From positions 7,281,835 through 7,345,834 of the forward strand of contig NC_023751.2 of assembly GCF_000499845.2 (NCBI RefSeq): a stretch of 64,000 nt of DNA, in the 5' to 3' direction. Both the position numbers and the translations under genes were made by a program. Below the pieces are notes generated by a model that worked only from the letters and a program-made list of their open reading frames with translations, had not been told where the DNA came from and searched no databases. Of this stretch, positions 36,590-49,030 are shown in pieces. This DNA is from Phaseolus vulgaris. Lineage: Eukaryota > Streptophyta > Magnoliopsida > Fabales > Fabaceae. Each line of letters begins with the position of its first letter. Position 1 is the first letter of the stretch.

Positions 36590-36866
36590 TCATCACAATG
36601 ACATGTAGATTATCTTAGTTAATGTTACGAAGTGTACTTTAATCCTAACTCAATCCCATAAAACCGGTTCAATGAGGTGAGGTTTGCACCCATTTATATA
36701 TAATAAAAGACTCTAATCTCTAGTCGATGTGGGATCTCCAACACACCCTCACGCTGAGAGTGATAGATAGAACCTCGTGCGTGGGATAACATATTATGGG
36801 TGGTGACCTGATAAACCCAACAAATACTCGCTAGGATAGGATTGAAATGACTCGGATACCATTTGT
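36590..36866 (+). repeat. Dispersed plant repeat, copy A
   Basis: Contains CATAAAACCGGTTCAATGAG, GGTGAGGTTTGCACCCA, GTCGATGTGGGATCTCC and GACTCGGATACCAT, a phrase set I recognise as a common plant intergenic repeat. Two decayed copies lie at 38690-38896 and 38897-39110, beyond the copia block. Class uncertain (LTR/TRIM-like). Confidence 0.6.
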
Positions 36867-36869
36867 TAA

Positions 36870-37998
36870 GGAGCCTTGGCGTGCAAAATTTCCTTTGGAG
36901 TTTGTTCATACAGATGTTTGTGGCCCAATGAACATATCATCAATTGGAGGTAATAAGTATTTTTTAACCTTTATTGATCCTTTATTGATCATTTTTCAAG
37001 GAAAACCTGAATTTATGTATTGAAAAGCAAGGATGAGGTATTCCACTGCTTTAAAATATTTAAAGAATTTGTTGAAAGACAGAGTGGCAGACAAATTAAG
37101 ATGGTGCATAGTGGTGGAGGGGGTGAGTACAAGTCTAATGAGTTCAAGAGGCATTGTGAAAAACTTGTGCAGCATAACATAACCTGTCCCTACACACCTC
37201 AACACAACGGAGTTGCTGAGAGAAAGAATAGAACAATCATGGACATGGCGAGAAGCATGTTTAAAGCGAAAGGTATGCCAAATTATTTTTGGGCTGAGGC
37301 TGTAACATGTGCGGTATATTTGATAAACAGATCACTCGGAGTGTTCCTAACACAACTTCGATTGAGGCATGGAGTGGATTCAAACCCAATGTGCAACACT
37401 TGAAGGTATTTGGGTCAATTACTTATGCTCATGTCCCCAAGGCAGCAAGATCGAAGTTGGATGATAAGGCAGAGAAGACCATTTTCATTGGATATAAGCA
37501 TGGGGATATAAACTGTACAATCCAATGACAAAGAAGGTGATTGTTAGTCGTGATGTTACATTTGCCGAAGATGAGGAATGGCAATGGAATGCAGCAGCTG
37601 AAATAGATTCGAAAAAACAATATATTTATGTTTTGAACGATGATATGGAAGATGGAGTCACTCTTGAAGCACCTGCAGTTCAATCTGAAGCTGCAGTTTA
37701 ATCTAAAGTTGCAACTCCAATTGCAACTATGACGGTGCGACCAAGAAGGCAGCAACGACAACCTGTACATCTTCAAGATTTGCGAAGTAAATCTTGATGA
37801 TGAAGTTGATGATAATGGAGATTTGGTTCACTTTGCTTTTCTTGCAGAATCAGGACCTGTGAGACTTGTCGATGTCATTCAACACCCCAAATGGCGATTG
37901 AAAAAAACAATATCATGACTCAAATTTGGAATGTTGTTCCAAATCAAAATTAAGGGAGGATGTTGGTTATTAATTCAGATTTTATTATTACTTTATTT
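36870..37998 (+). mobile_element. Ty1/copia retrotransposon fragment: integrase, start of RT, PPT and 3' LTR start
   Basis: Reads, with frameshifts, [12 protein letters not shown]...[11 protein letters not shown] (integrase core start, about 36890), then KSKDEVFHCFKIFKEFVERQ, HNITCPYTPQHNGVAERKNR, TIMDMARSM and YFWAEAV (37020-37330). Then LKVFGSITYAHVPKAARSK and IFIGYK (to about 37500), the Ty1/copia integrase and its C-terminal region. The sequence after 37800 reaches an RT-start-like HPKW motif. It then jumps to a pol-end-like KLRE, purine tract AAGGGAGGA (37952-37960) and an LTR start TGTTGGTTATTAATTC (37961). Most of RT/RNase H is deleted. At least two frameshifts and a stop make it inactive. 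Confidence 0.88.
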
Positions 37999-38369
37999 AT
38001 ATAAACATCAACAGCATTTCATATTGGCGTCTTAGGGTTTGAAGACGCAGCCTTTTGATCTTATCATCACCTTTATTGGTTGACAAAATTGTCCAAGCCT
38101 CACTGACAATCGTTGCTCCTTCTATTTGCTGCTCAAACGTCTCGTCATTCATCCCTTGATGGATGAGATACGAAGCCTTATTGTCCTTCTTCTTTTGATC
38201 ACGATGCGCTACTCGTTGCGCCTCAGTTGCATTAGCAACTAATACAGACACCCCACTCTCAACGACATCTCATAACTCATTATGATCAAACAAAACTCTC
38301 ATTTGCACACACCATCGATTATAATTTTTTTCCATCAAGGATAGAGACTGGTAATTGGGTAGAGTTCAT
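37999..38369 (-). pseudogene. Ty1/copia gag fragment (UBN2-type domain), inverted relative to the pol fragment
   Basis: The minus strand reads LDGKNYNRWCVQMRVLF, then NEL-stop-DVVESGV, KKKDNKASYLIHQ, EAWTILSTNKGDDKIKRL and RLQTLRRQYEM. This is the UBN2/gag core of plant copia elements. The in-frame TGA sits where the family has Trp (LWDVVE). A degenerate tRNA-iMet primer-binding site (TGGTATTAAGAAC, 38394-38382) and an LTR follow upstream on the same strand. The fragment abuts the 3' LTR start of the + strand fragment at about 37999. Confidence 0.85.
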
Positions 38370-38396
38370 GATAACATACTAGTTCTTAATACCAGT

Positions 38397-38688
38397 TGTA
38401 GGAACTAATTGAAGGATTAAAGGAAATAAGAGAAGACAAAAGGTTGTAGCAACTAAATGAACGTAATTGCACAAAATTGTAAACTGGTCTTATTCATTCT
38501 GATTTACTCAATCATATATATATATATATATATATATAATAAAATTAATTACTGGAAGCTATAAAATAAAATAGAAATACTACTAACAAGGCTTGCAAAC
38601 TGACCATTAATGCAATATAACGCTAAAATTAGTTTAAGGGTAATAAAATCAGAATTAATAATAATAAAATTTGGATTAATAACCAACA
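38397..38688 (-). mobile_element. Copia 5' LTR (292 bp, minus orientation)
   Basis: On the minus strand it begins TGTTGGTTATTAATCC (38688) and ends TTAGTTCCTACA (38397). It is followed by AC and the PBS-like TGGTATTAAGAAC. It includes a (TA)n tract (about 38513-38539). The same first bases start the + strand 3' LTR stub at 37961, so both copia fragments belong to one family. The LTR fragment at 11803-12024 is another member. Confidence 0.85.
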
Positions 38689-38689
38689 G

Positions 38690-39110
38690 TTAATTCATAA
38701 GTTGAAGTTTGTTCTCACTTACATATTATGAAATGTCTTTATTTTTAGTTAAAGTGAGATCTCCAATTCCTGTTGAGATCTATCAACTCATGCGTAGAAC
38801 TATACAATGGATGATCAAATAACAGTTTGATAGTGGATGACCTCATTAGCCAACAAACTCTGTTAGGAAAAACTCTAAATTACTATGATATCATATTATG
38901 AATTGAACTTTAAGTTTAACTTAATATTATAAAACTTACTCATAAAATTAAGTTTGCATTCATTTATTGACTATAAAATATTTGTATCTTTAGTTGACGT
39001 GGAATATCCAATATCTTCTCACCATGTACATTACACTCGTGGAATGATCTTAGTATGATTTCGATCAACCATTTTAATCACATATAGGTCTTCTCAACCA
39101 TATACAATAC
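38690..39110 (+). repeat. Dispersed plant repeat, decayed copies B and C in tandem
   Basis: Copy B (38690-38896) keeps TATTATGAAATGTCTTTAT, GTGAGATCTCCAATTCC and ATGATATCATATTATG. Copy C (38897-39110) keeps AACTTACTCATAAAATTAAG and TTGACGTGGAATATCCAA. Both follow the order of phrases in copy A (36590-36866) with heavy divergence. Confidence 0.5.
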
Positions 39111-40499
39111 ACTTTAAAATGAACTCGATATAAACTCTATGAATATCTTAGTCGAAAATAAATCTTTTGTATATGTATAATATACTAAAAATATTATAAT
39201 ATGTCATAGAAAAATATGTGCCGTACATTGTGACGGTAGAAAAATAAAGTACACAAATTATATTTAATAAAACAATTTCAATTTAAAAATTGAACTATCG
39301 AATATAAATATAATTTCAAAAAAATTAAAGTTGCGTTTTTAATGTGTCTTCTTTGATTTTTATATATATAATTATGTTTTGAAATTCGATTTTTTAATAT
39401 AAACTCTTTTAAAATAAAAATTGTTTATATTCGTAAAATTTTGAAATTTATATTTTTATGTATTTTATTTTAAAACTGCCCCTCATTGTTATAAATGGCG
39501 GCACACAGTTTAATACAGTAGGTTTTATGCCATTAATCGAGTCATAATATAATTAATCTTCACAGTTTAACCTGCATTTTATACTTGCAAGATTTCTATC
39601 GTACGCGGATTTGAAATTTATGTCAAATTCATAATTTAAAATGGATGAAAATAATATCATTTAATTTTATTAAATTAGATTAATTACTAGATCTATACAC
39701 TGTTTTAAAAAATAACTGGGTTCTCAAACGAATATCATATATACTTTAGATTTTATTATTTTTAATTGAATTTTGATGATTTTTAAAACCGTCACAGATT
39801 TATACATTTTACAACAGAAAGGACCTACTCATAAATAATTTTAGTTTAAGGACTTATTTTAAAAAAAAAAAATATGTAATGATTAATTTTATTTTATTAG
39901 ATGAAAATTAAAAACTAAAATTTATAATAAAATAAATTTAAAAAATTAAAATGAATAATTCTTGTTGTGAGGGTCTGTCAATTAATTTGTAAATTTTGAA
40001 ATTTAAATAAGATTTAATTACATTCATTGATATTAAAAGCATAAGATAATTATATTTAGAAGGAATGTAATTTTTTTTAAGATCGAAAACATTTTCTGAC
40101 ACATCTAAGGTCCAAAACTAAAAATACATTCTTAAAAAGAAAAAGGACTAGACTGTGGAAGCTCAATCATGAGTGAAAAGGGGCAAAGGGCAAGATTCTC
40201 GCATAGTTTATTGTAGTTCATGAATGTAAGAGTAAAGCATATTTTAATTTTCTACAGCTATTTATGAAAGGTAGAATTAAGTCACTTTAAATGAAAATGA
40301 AAACAAAAATAGAGAGCGACTTTCACCTTATCCCTCTCCAAATAAAATAATAACCTACATGCATAACAAACTATATGAATTAATTGTGTTAAGCAATATT
40401 CAAAATACATTAATTTATAAAATCTGATATAATTGTTTGGGGATTAATTTTAAGTGTTTATTTTGAAATTGATTATTTTGAAAAATACAATATGTAGTT
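39111..40499. other. AT-rich intergenic DNA
   Basis: No gene recognised. Confidence 0.55.
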
Positions 40500-40900
40500 G
40501 TGTTAGGTTATTAGCCTGGTCCGATGTTTGGTTATTTATGGGTTGTTTCCCGACCTGTGTATCTAATATTATGAGGGAGCACAAGTCAATGGATCTCAAT
40601 CAATCAGACTTAATCATCCTTAATGACTAAATTAAGACATAATCATGATTAAAGGTGGAGAGATTACAATTCAGTATATATATATATATATATATGATTG
40701 TGTTCTAGAAAAAGACATTTTTTAAACATCTCATAAACAACACAAGAAATATTCTCAACTCCTATTTTATATTATACCCATTATATTTATGTTTTTATTA
40801 ACTTGAAAGTTGGAGTGTTATCGCAGGAAAAACTCTTCTCGTTTTCAAAGAGCCTTACTCATCTAGATTTCGACCGACCTGATTTGAGAAAATTTTTGGT
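40500..40900. mobile_element. Possible retrotransposon LTR remnant
   Basis: Contains CATGATTAAAGGTGGAGAG then ATTACAATTCAG and a (TA)n tract (40673-40696), followed by a leader-like stretch ending in CGACCGACCTGATTTGAG. The arrangement resembles the R/U5 region of legume LTRs, but borders and internal domains were not found. Confidence 0.28.
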
Positions 40901-41577
40901 TGGTTTTGTAAAATGCTGATTAATAATAGTTGTGTTTGAGTTGAGTAATTGTTGTGATGTTTTTATATCCGAATCTTAAAATGAAGGTGTTAATGGTTAG
41001 ATCACGTGGTTCCTCGGATGCCGCCAGAGGCATTGATAAGGTGAGATTGGGTGAGTGCCAGTTGGATCCATCATCCACTCTGTCAACTCAACGTCTCTAT
41101 CATAATTCCACCTCTATCTTTACCATTCTACCCTCCCCCTTCCACCAAATCCCTCTTCAGCCTTATCCGTTCCCGAGGTCAATTACAAGAATTCTCTCTC
41201 CTTCAAATAATCTAACTGGCCCAAGCTGTATAGGTTTTGTCACCTAGCCATCCCCACATCACTCATTCCCACAACCCCTTCTTTTTTTCAATCCTATCCA
41301 ACCGCTTCCCACTGCCTTCATTCTCACGCCTCCAACTCTCCACATTCTCCTCCCGCGCGTGCACCACACTTCACAACCACTCAACTCGGATTATCTCTCC
41401 TCCTGCTAATACAAACGCTACTTTATTCAGGGTCCCTCACCTTACTTACTCACCAAGCCCTGCCTCGTAAATGCCACACCCCCTAACCTAACCGCTCTTT
41501 AATCTTTCTCCGCAAGTTCCACCCCCCTCGCCACAATCCCACACTTCTTTCATTCTAAATATGCCCGTTACTGCCAC

Positions 41578-41586
41578 CTATATATA
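41578..41586 (+). promoter_or_regulatory. TATA box of the EXORDIUM-like gene
   Basis: CTATATATA lies 76 bp before the ATG, in a C-rich, transposon-free 5' region (about 41080-41577). Transcription would start near 41610, giving a leader of about 50 nt. A CACGTG G-box-like core occurs further up (about 41005). Confidence 0.7.
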
Positions 41587-41661
41587 CACACACTCTTCCC
41601 TCTCACCACTTCATCCACATCACATTTCCCTTCCAAACAAAACCCCGTTCCCATCCCAGAA

Positions 41662-42618
41662 ATGCCAACTTTCCTCTCTCTTCACTGCTTTCTTACACTT
41701 TCCTTCCTTATCTCCCTCTTTCACCTTTCCTCAGCGGCCAGGAACCTCAACCACCAGCTTCAGGGCCACTCTCAGCTCCTCCATTACCACAACGGTCCTT
41801 TGCTTTATGGCAAAATCGCCGTCAACCTCATCTGGTATGGCCGCTTCAAACCCTCCCAAAAAGCCATTATAGCCGATTTCATTACCTCACTTTCATCGCC
41901 ACTCGCCTCAAACAACCACCCATCTGTTGCCACGTGGTGGAAAACCACGGACAGCTACTACCGCCTGAGCCCCAGGAAGGCTTCTTCTCTCTCCCTGTCA
42001 CTTGGTGATCAGATCCTGGATGAAACTTACTCGCTGGGAAAGTCTCTGACCAGCAAGAATCTTCTCGAGCTGGCTTCCAAAGGGGGACAGAGGAACGCTA
42101 TCAACGTTGTTCTCACGTCCGCTGACGTGGCGGTTCAAGGTTTCTGTTTGAGCCGATGTGGCACTCACGGCTCTGCCTCTTCTGCAGCTCACGTGAAGGC
42201 TGGCAAGAACTATAAGTTCGCTTACATATGGGTCGGAAACTCCGAAACTCAATGCCCGGGCCAATGCGCGTGGCCCTTCCACCAGCCAATTTATGGCCCC
42301 CAGACTCCACCCTTGGTTGCTCCCAACAACGATGTGGGAGTTGACGGTATGGTCATCAGCCTCGCTAGCCTCTTGGCTGGAACCGCCACCAACCCATTTG
42401 GAAATGGCTACTTCCAGGGTCCCGCGGAGGCGCCGCTGGAAGCTGCCTCCGCTTGTCCTGGGGTTTATGGGAAAGGGGCTTACCCTGGCTATGCCGGGAA
42501 CTTGCTTGTTGATGCTACCACTGGTGCCAGCTACAATGTGAATGGTGTTAATGAGAGGAAGTACCTTGTTCCTGCTCTGTATGATCCTTCAACATCATCT
42601 TGCTCCACGCCTGTGTGA
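41662..42618 (+). CDS. EXORDIUM-like / PHI-1 family secreted protein
   Basis: Intronless frame of 318 residues, the usual family length. An N-terminal signal peptide (hydrophobic, residues 1 to about 25, cleavage near SSA-A) sends it to the apoplast. The Phi_1 domain follows, with family phrases [18 protein letters not shown] (about 43-60), [21 protein letters not shown] (about 157-167), [20 protein letters not shown] (about 190-210) and [20 protein letters not shown]. Cysteine pairs in the central part are conserved in the family. EXORDIUM and EXL proteins promote cell expansion and respond to brassinosteroid, carbon and phosphate status; the biochemical activity is unknown. The next upstream ATG in frame is absent, and this ATG starts the signal peptide. 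A polyadenylation signal AATAAA is at 42697-42702. A decayed relative lies 1.9 kb downstream. Confidence 0.95.
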   Translation: MPTFLSLHCFLTLSFLISLFHLSSAARNLNHQLQGHSQLLHYHNGPLLYGKIAVNLIWYGRFKPSQKAIIADFITSLSSPLASNNHPSVATWWKTTDSYYRLSPRKASSLSLSLGDQILDETYSLGKSLTSKNLLELASKGGQRNAINVVLTSADVAVQGFCLSRCGTHGSASSAAHVKAGKNYKFAYIWVGNSETQCPGQCAWPFHQPIYGPQTPPLVAPNNDVGVDGMVISLASLLAGTATNPFGNGYFQGPAEAPLEAASACPGVYGKGAYPGYAGNLLVDATTGASYNVNGVNERKYLVPALYDPSTSSCSTPV

Positions 42619-42702
42619 GGATTTTGTTGATGATGATCTATCGCTGCCACTTCTACCATACTAGAAACACGGATTAGGAGGTTGTACAAATTTTCAAATA
42701 AA

Positions 42703-44484
42703 CAATTTTAGGACTATTTCATTTATTTGTTTATATCTTCTGGATATGTACGCCCACTATGTAGTAGAAGCAAATGTTCTTCCGTTTGCTTTTTTTAATG
42801 ATAAAATTAAAATATTGCTTCGGACCTAAACCCTAAACCTTCTTCTTTGCACTTTCTTTCTACCATTTCAGTCGCAGCCCTTCCCTAAGATCTGAACCAT
42901 TTGTGCAAATTAACTTGTAAACTTCTATTTAGGTAACTTATGAACATTTTGTAATCAATCAAAGAATCATTTGCAGAAACTGCGTTTAAATAGGGCGTAG
43001 TTGTGAATTGTATGAATATTTAATATTTACTGGTGGGTACCTAGGGGACGTAGGAGTGAAGAGGAGCCATAGTTATTGAGAGGCTAAATGGGTTATCTGA
43101 AAGGGCGCAAAAGAACAAATCTAATGCATTTTTTGGTAAAAGAAAAAGAGGGTTTAGAGAAACGAGATTAGCCATGAAGGGGAAGTAAAGTGGTTCTGAA
43201 TAAGATACTCTCACCCAATGGAGGGAAGAGAATGCAAATAAGATGCTTGATTTTAGATTGCAATTGAAACTGGTAGGTGTAGGAGCCACTGATTGTGACA
43301 TTATTAATTAATTCAAGTGTTGACCACTACCCCAATTTTAGTTTATCGTTCTACCCAAAACTTCTTTTTCATTTGCCTATACTTGGCAAAATTAAATCAT
43401 GACCAACTTAAAACTTTACGCATAAATTTTCAACTCACAATGTTCAAGTTACTTTTTTCAATTAAAAGATTAGTAACTAAAATTAGTAGATAAATTAAAA
43501 AGAGCATGTTGCATTTATGACTCTTTTTTAAAATTTCTAGACATAGTTTTTAGCAGTAAATATATTTGTTGAAAAGAGACTTTTTCCAATACTTTAGTTT
43601 TAGTACTCTTTTTTATTATTGGCTCAAATTTATTGAAAAACACAATTTTTGTGTGTTCTCTATCTACAGAGAGAGTGTCATATTATATCTGTTTTGTAAA
43701 TATAAAATTTAGGCATAATGTGTTTCATTTTCTTTTATATAAAAGTAACCTCATTGTTAAGATCTACAAACAATTTAGACACATATCTGAGTCTTTCTAG
43801 TAATAGCTAAACCTGATCCACATCATTAACAAGAAATCCAATGCTATTTTTCAGAAGAAGAAAAAAAAAACTATGCTGTAGTTATAAAAATATGATGATG
43901 AAAATAATGGAACACTGAATAAGAAGTATTGTCCAATTCCAGAAATAATGTTGTGTGGACACACAAAAATGTGATTTGCATGGGTTCCAGCAAAGCATTG
44001 GAGAGCATATGAACCCTGGAAAGGAACCAATTATCTTTGATGGGCTTGTCCCACATCCACCTTTCTGGACAAATATCTCATCTATCGTAGAAATTAAGAA
44101 TGTTCTGAAACATGCTTTCTTTGTTCAAGTAGGTCCCTGCCCTTTGTTTGCTGCCGCATCACACATACATTTTGTCCTTTTTCGCCTATTTCCGTAACTT
44201 TGTTTCTGCTTTTTGGATGAGAGAAGTTTTTTTTTCCTAAAGTTATGCTTATTCTTTTTGGATGAGATTTATACAAAAAATTTCATCATATTCTGAAGTT
44301 TTCAAAATAGAATCTGTTAAATAATCGAGCAAAAAATATTATGAAGTTTTCATATATTTGTTTATGTTTTCTTTGTGCGGTATAGATAACAAATATCTTT
44401 TATAAACTGAATAATATTATTATGAATGATAAAATTAATGTTTTAACCTTTTTGTTTTACAGTTCTTTTTCTACATGAGACTCA
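42703..44484. other. Intergenic DNA
   Basis: An open frame at 43955-44197 (+) and one antisense to it (43871-44056) are not recognisable. No other structure seen. Confidence 0.45.
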
Positions 44485-44612
44485 CCGTTCGTTCCCCTTT
44501 CACCAGCCCATTTACGACCCAGAGCCCTTTTCTGGTTGCACCAAACAACCACGTGGGCCTCCACGTGGTCAACCCTTAGAAATTGCTACTTCAAGGGGCC
44601 CAAAAAGCACCT
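44485..44612 (+). pseudogene. Decayed EXORDIUM-like gene fragment
   Basis: With one frameshift, reads FPFHQPIYDPEP then LVAPNNHVGLHVV, followed by a CYFKGP-like phrase. This parallels [28 protein letters not shown] and GYFQGP of the intact gene at 41662. Only ~40 residues remain. Same orientation and 1.9 kb spacing suggest an old tandem duplicate. Confidence 0.8.
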
Positions 44613-47297
44613 CTGGTTTCCGTGGGGACCTCTTCGTGGACCCCATGTGTGTACTTTTACTCGCTTTAATTATTATCTATTGCATAATTTTTTTTTATAA
44701 TTCTATTTTAAATTTTATCATGATAATTAATTTCTTCCTTTACAATCTCATTATTTTAAAATTCTAACTAATTTAAGAAATACATGAGGGGAGCCCCAAA
44801 AATAATTCCGATTTTGAAAATATACATTTTAGGTGGGTGACTTGAATACAATTAAATTTGACATTGTTGTTTAAAAAATTATTTTCAGAAATGGTAAAGA
44901 GTGTTAATGTTGTAGGTTTAGAGAGTAGAAATACCTAAATGTTTCATTCCCAACACCAACACGACTTAACGTTTTAAAAGAGATTTTGTTGATACAAAAA
45001 TAGACTTCCTATTACCGTTTTTCTTTTGTTTTGGGCCTCTTGTGGCCTGTTCTAAGACTTCTGGGTATGCCATGGGGCTTTATTGAAGGAGTGTTTCTTT
45101 TTACACTCCCGCAAATTTCTTGTCACCTCTCGTTAGTTTTTGCATGGATTTTTTTTAGAATTAGTTAATTCCAAAATAAGTAGGAGAGGGCATATTAATT
45201 GTGGGGTGTACAAAGTGGGTGGCTCCTTTTCGTGTTTCGGAGCTATAAGATAAAATTTAAGAAAAATAAACACATGAAATATCTAAGAATAGATATATTT
45301 GGTAAAATATCAATCTTTAATATTATAGTTAAAATGAAAAATAATAGAAGCATAAAATTTAAATAAATAAATATTTTATAATATATATTTCAAAGCAAAT
45401 ATTTTTATTAAAAATATAATGTCATGTTATATAAAATATAAAATATTTATTGTTATCAGTACGCAAATTAAAAAATATATATATTTTGAAAGATAATATA
45501 GGGTAAAATAAAACAAAATTGGAACAACTTGAAACACAATACGAAGTCTTCTTTAAAATGTATTGATTTTAATTTTAAATCTCAAATGTTAGAGTTGTCA
45601 AAAATTGATATTGAGTTGCATTCACCAAATTAGATTATGACATGCAAGACCAAAACTACTGAACTTATATGTTCGAATATTATTTTAATATTCTTTTTTT
45701 TAAGAAGCAGTTAATTTAGCTTGATGTCACTAACAGCTAAAAAATAGAAAGTAGTTTATAAAAAAATCTGGAATAAGTCGGAGAATCCATTTCTTATACT
45801 TTAATCCACTAGATTATACCTTTCACAACAACAAAATAACATATTCTTGTAGTAAGGGGTAAATACCATTAATAATAAAGAAGGTAGAAGGAGGTTAAAT
45901 TTGAGGTAAAAGAGTAGTGAAAGGAAATACACATAAGAAAGTTATATCTAGAGTTGCATGAAAAGGCTACCAACCTTAACAAATTGTTTCTTATTTTATT
46001 TTATTTCTTGAATGACCCCTTATATATTAAAAATCAAAGAAGCAATCCACCACATCACGTTTATCATTGGAAGCACAGTATTAGACACTTGTTGACATTA
46101 CTTGCAAATAAAAGTGTGAGACTGAAACTCAACTTTCATCTATTTATAATCTATCATCAAGGCATATAGGTTACAATCCTAACTTATGAGAACGTGCAAA
46201 ACACATTGAAATAGAAAAAAATTCAAACAAAAATATTTCAATTACTTTTTAAATTGTGTATTCAATAAGACACATATATCTCTACTAAACCTGTTGGAAA
46301 TTTCAACACCATTGTCTCAAACCTTGAAATGACGAATATATATTGTGAAGTTTGAGAGGATTGTTGAGTTTTTGTTTTTCTCTATTATGTTTTGTTTTTT
46401 TTTTATTTATGCGTATTTATAGGATATTTTTTCTTCTTCATGTAACACAAAATAAATAAATTAATCAACGTTTTATTTTTTTTCATGTAGAGACACTTGT
46501 TTTGTATACACATACCTCACATTCTTATGTTTTTTCTCGAGGAACTCTGCATGGTTCTGAAACTAGTTTTAACGGAGAAAAATGCAAAATACACTGAAAC
46601 ATAAGACATTTTCCAATATTAAGCAGTTTGTTCTTTTTTATTATATTTTTCGACTATCAAATATTTCATTCACGAGACGTTACATTTTGCAGTGTTTTAT
46701 TAGTTATAGCATGATAAGTACAAAATATCAAGCTGACAAAAAAAAAAGAGTACCAAATATCAATAAACATCATTGGCATGGTTTGAAGCAAATGTTTTGA
46801 CAATTTAAATTCATTTGACCAGATTCTATTGAAGTATTAAACACACTTAAAAACAATGAATATTATATCGTATAAGTTAAACTTTTGTTACGTGAAATGC
46901 TATAAAGAGTCATTATGATCACATTTGACCGACATTTCTCCATATATAGCAGTGTAACTGGATTTGTTGGTTTCATCTACTAATATTTCTCAATCTTAAT
47001 TAGTTTTATACAAGTGATGCGAAATATGGTGTGAAAGTGAGAATTTGTTGAGTAATAAATATGGTGTGAAAAAGGGAAAATTGTGTGGAGTGGTGAAATG
47101 TAAATTTGTTTGAGTTTTGAAAGCCCTGAAAATGGTTTTAGTGGCGCATTTAAGATAGTACACCTGTAATATAAGTGACTGAGAATTGATAACCCAGAGA
47201 GTCCCATCGAAACTTGTTGGGTTTTAAATTCAACAACTTGTCCTCTAGTCAACTTCAATCTTCACCACTGGCCCGTGCTATTTTCACATGCCCACAG
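44613..47297. other. AT-rich intergenic DNA
   Basis: No gene, RNA or repeat family recognised. Short open frames (45954-46169, 46582-46800, 46980-47258 minus) look random. Confidence 0.5.
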
Positions 47298-49030
47298 TAT
47301 ATAGCCTCTTCTTTAAGGACATTGGTTAGATAGAGATGCATACACATTCTCTCACACACAACACAACACAAACACAAACACAACACCAGTTCCAGTCATG
47401 CTCCTCAGTTACTACCGACTCGTGTCGGTGTAACCCTTTTCCCAATCCCACTTCTAACTCTAATAACTCGTGAGTGACTTCTCTTCTGTTGTGTTCTGTT
47501 CCTTCTCTCTCTACATTTACTCATTTACTGTGTCTCCCAATAATCTCTTTCATGAATAAGTTTTATGAAATTAAAATATTTAATTTTTTTACATGGGGGT
47601 ATTAAATACTACTAGTAATTTTATTTGACATTAAAAAGGTGGTACCGTGGGGATGACGATGTCATTAAATATCTGTCATGTTTTCTTGCCAAAATTGACC
47701 TTTTAATAACAATTTAATGTTTTTTTCTTTTCTTGCTGTTTTAAAATCTTCTGGGCCAAGACAAAATTGACAGTTTGAGTATTGCAGTAACAAAACATTC
47801 ATTGGTATTTATCTTGCTTCTTGTGTGTGTTCTCTTTTATTTAGCCTCCAGCTATACGCAAATACAATACTCTCTAGTCCTTTTTGGTTGAAAGGACTCT
47901 ATCTATCCATCGGTTTGCTACTTCATCCCAACTCTCTACTCTACACACTTCACACACACATTACACATGTACCTTTGTTTGCTATTCTACTGTGGCTTTA
48001 CTCTTGTTCTTGTTGCAGCTGGTGGTTGCATTGAATCGGAGGGTAGGTGGGAAGACGTGTCTTCTTCTGTAGCTTTCCCTTTCCTCTCTTTTTCCCGGCG
48101 CATGTGGCGGATTAGACGCTCACTGCTTCCATAATTCAGCTTCTCCAAGGAACACTGTCTCCTCATCTAAGATTTCCTCTGGTAACTCTAAATCTCATAC
48201 CTTTTTGTTGCATGTGACTCTTTTTTATTTTTGTTTCTCTCTCTCTTTCTTTCTTTCTTTCTCTCTTTCTCACCTACCCTTTTGTTTATTCACTCAGAAA
48301 ACTAAGAATCCTCCCCTCACTTTCCCAGACAAAAGAAAGAAAATTAATTTGTTTCTTTACTCAAGATTTGATACCTTTAAAACTAAAATTCTTGTTTTTT
48401 CCCTCCTGCAATCTCTTTCTTCTGGGTTTTCTTAGCAAAAGCCTGGTGGGGTGTCCGACCCTCTGTCCATGGCTTGGACTGTGTGATTTTTAGCATTCTC
48501 CCAAGCCTGCGGAGTCTTTGTTTCGGAAAAGAAAAAAATGTACTTCAATTTCAGTTCTGTTTAGGGAAATGTTCTCGCATTTTTTATTTTTTCTAGTGAG
48601 GGAAATTTGTGACATGTTATTTTTTCCCCAACTTCTTCTTGTTGGAGAGTCGGTGAGATGAACATGTAAAGTTGAGATCTTTTCAATTATCTTCAATCAG
48701 GGAAGTTTGATTTTTTGCTATCGAAATTCCCTTTGTCTTCCAGTTTTCGATCTCTCTAACCCTTTCCGAAAGATGCTTCCTTTTACTGGTTATTCAGAGA
48801 ATATCTGAAATTAAACTATTCATTCACATGCTTGTGGCAGATATTTTGGTGTATGTGTGTGAGTCACTGAATCTGGTTATTCAATATGTTTTTTTATTTT
48901 TGGCCTTTTCTGTGGAGAGTTCCATTTTTTTGTTAATACTTTTTCATTAATATATACATCTTTTGTATTTGATGCTTGAACCACAGCCATAAACCATATA
49001 AGTTGTAATTTTTGTTCTTTTATAGATTGG
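47298..49030 (+). promoter_or_regulatory. Putative promoter and spliced 5' leader of the FBW2 gene
   Basis: TATATAG at 47298-47304 is followed by a C/A-rich leader-like sequence. Good splice sites suggest leader exons of about 47330-47469 (donor GTGAGT at 47470), 48019-48181 (acceptor TTGTTGCAG, donor GTAACT) and 49026 onward (acceptor TTATAG). CT-rich tracts at 48240-48270 lie within the second leader intron. This is an inference from signals alone. Confidence 0.4.

Noticed and set aside
41998..42310. Open frames antisense to the EXORDIUM-like gene
   Set aside because: Shadows of a GC-richer coding region, no domain features.
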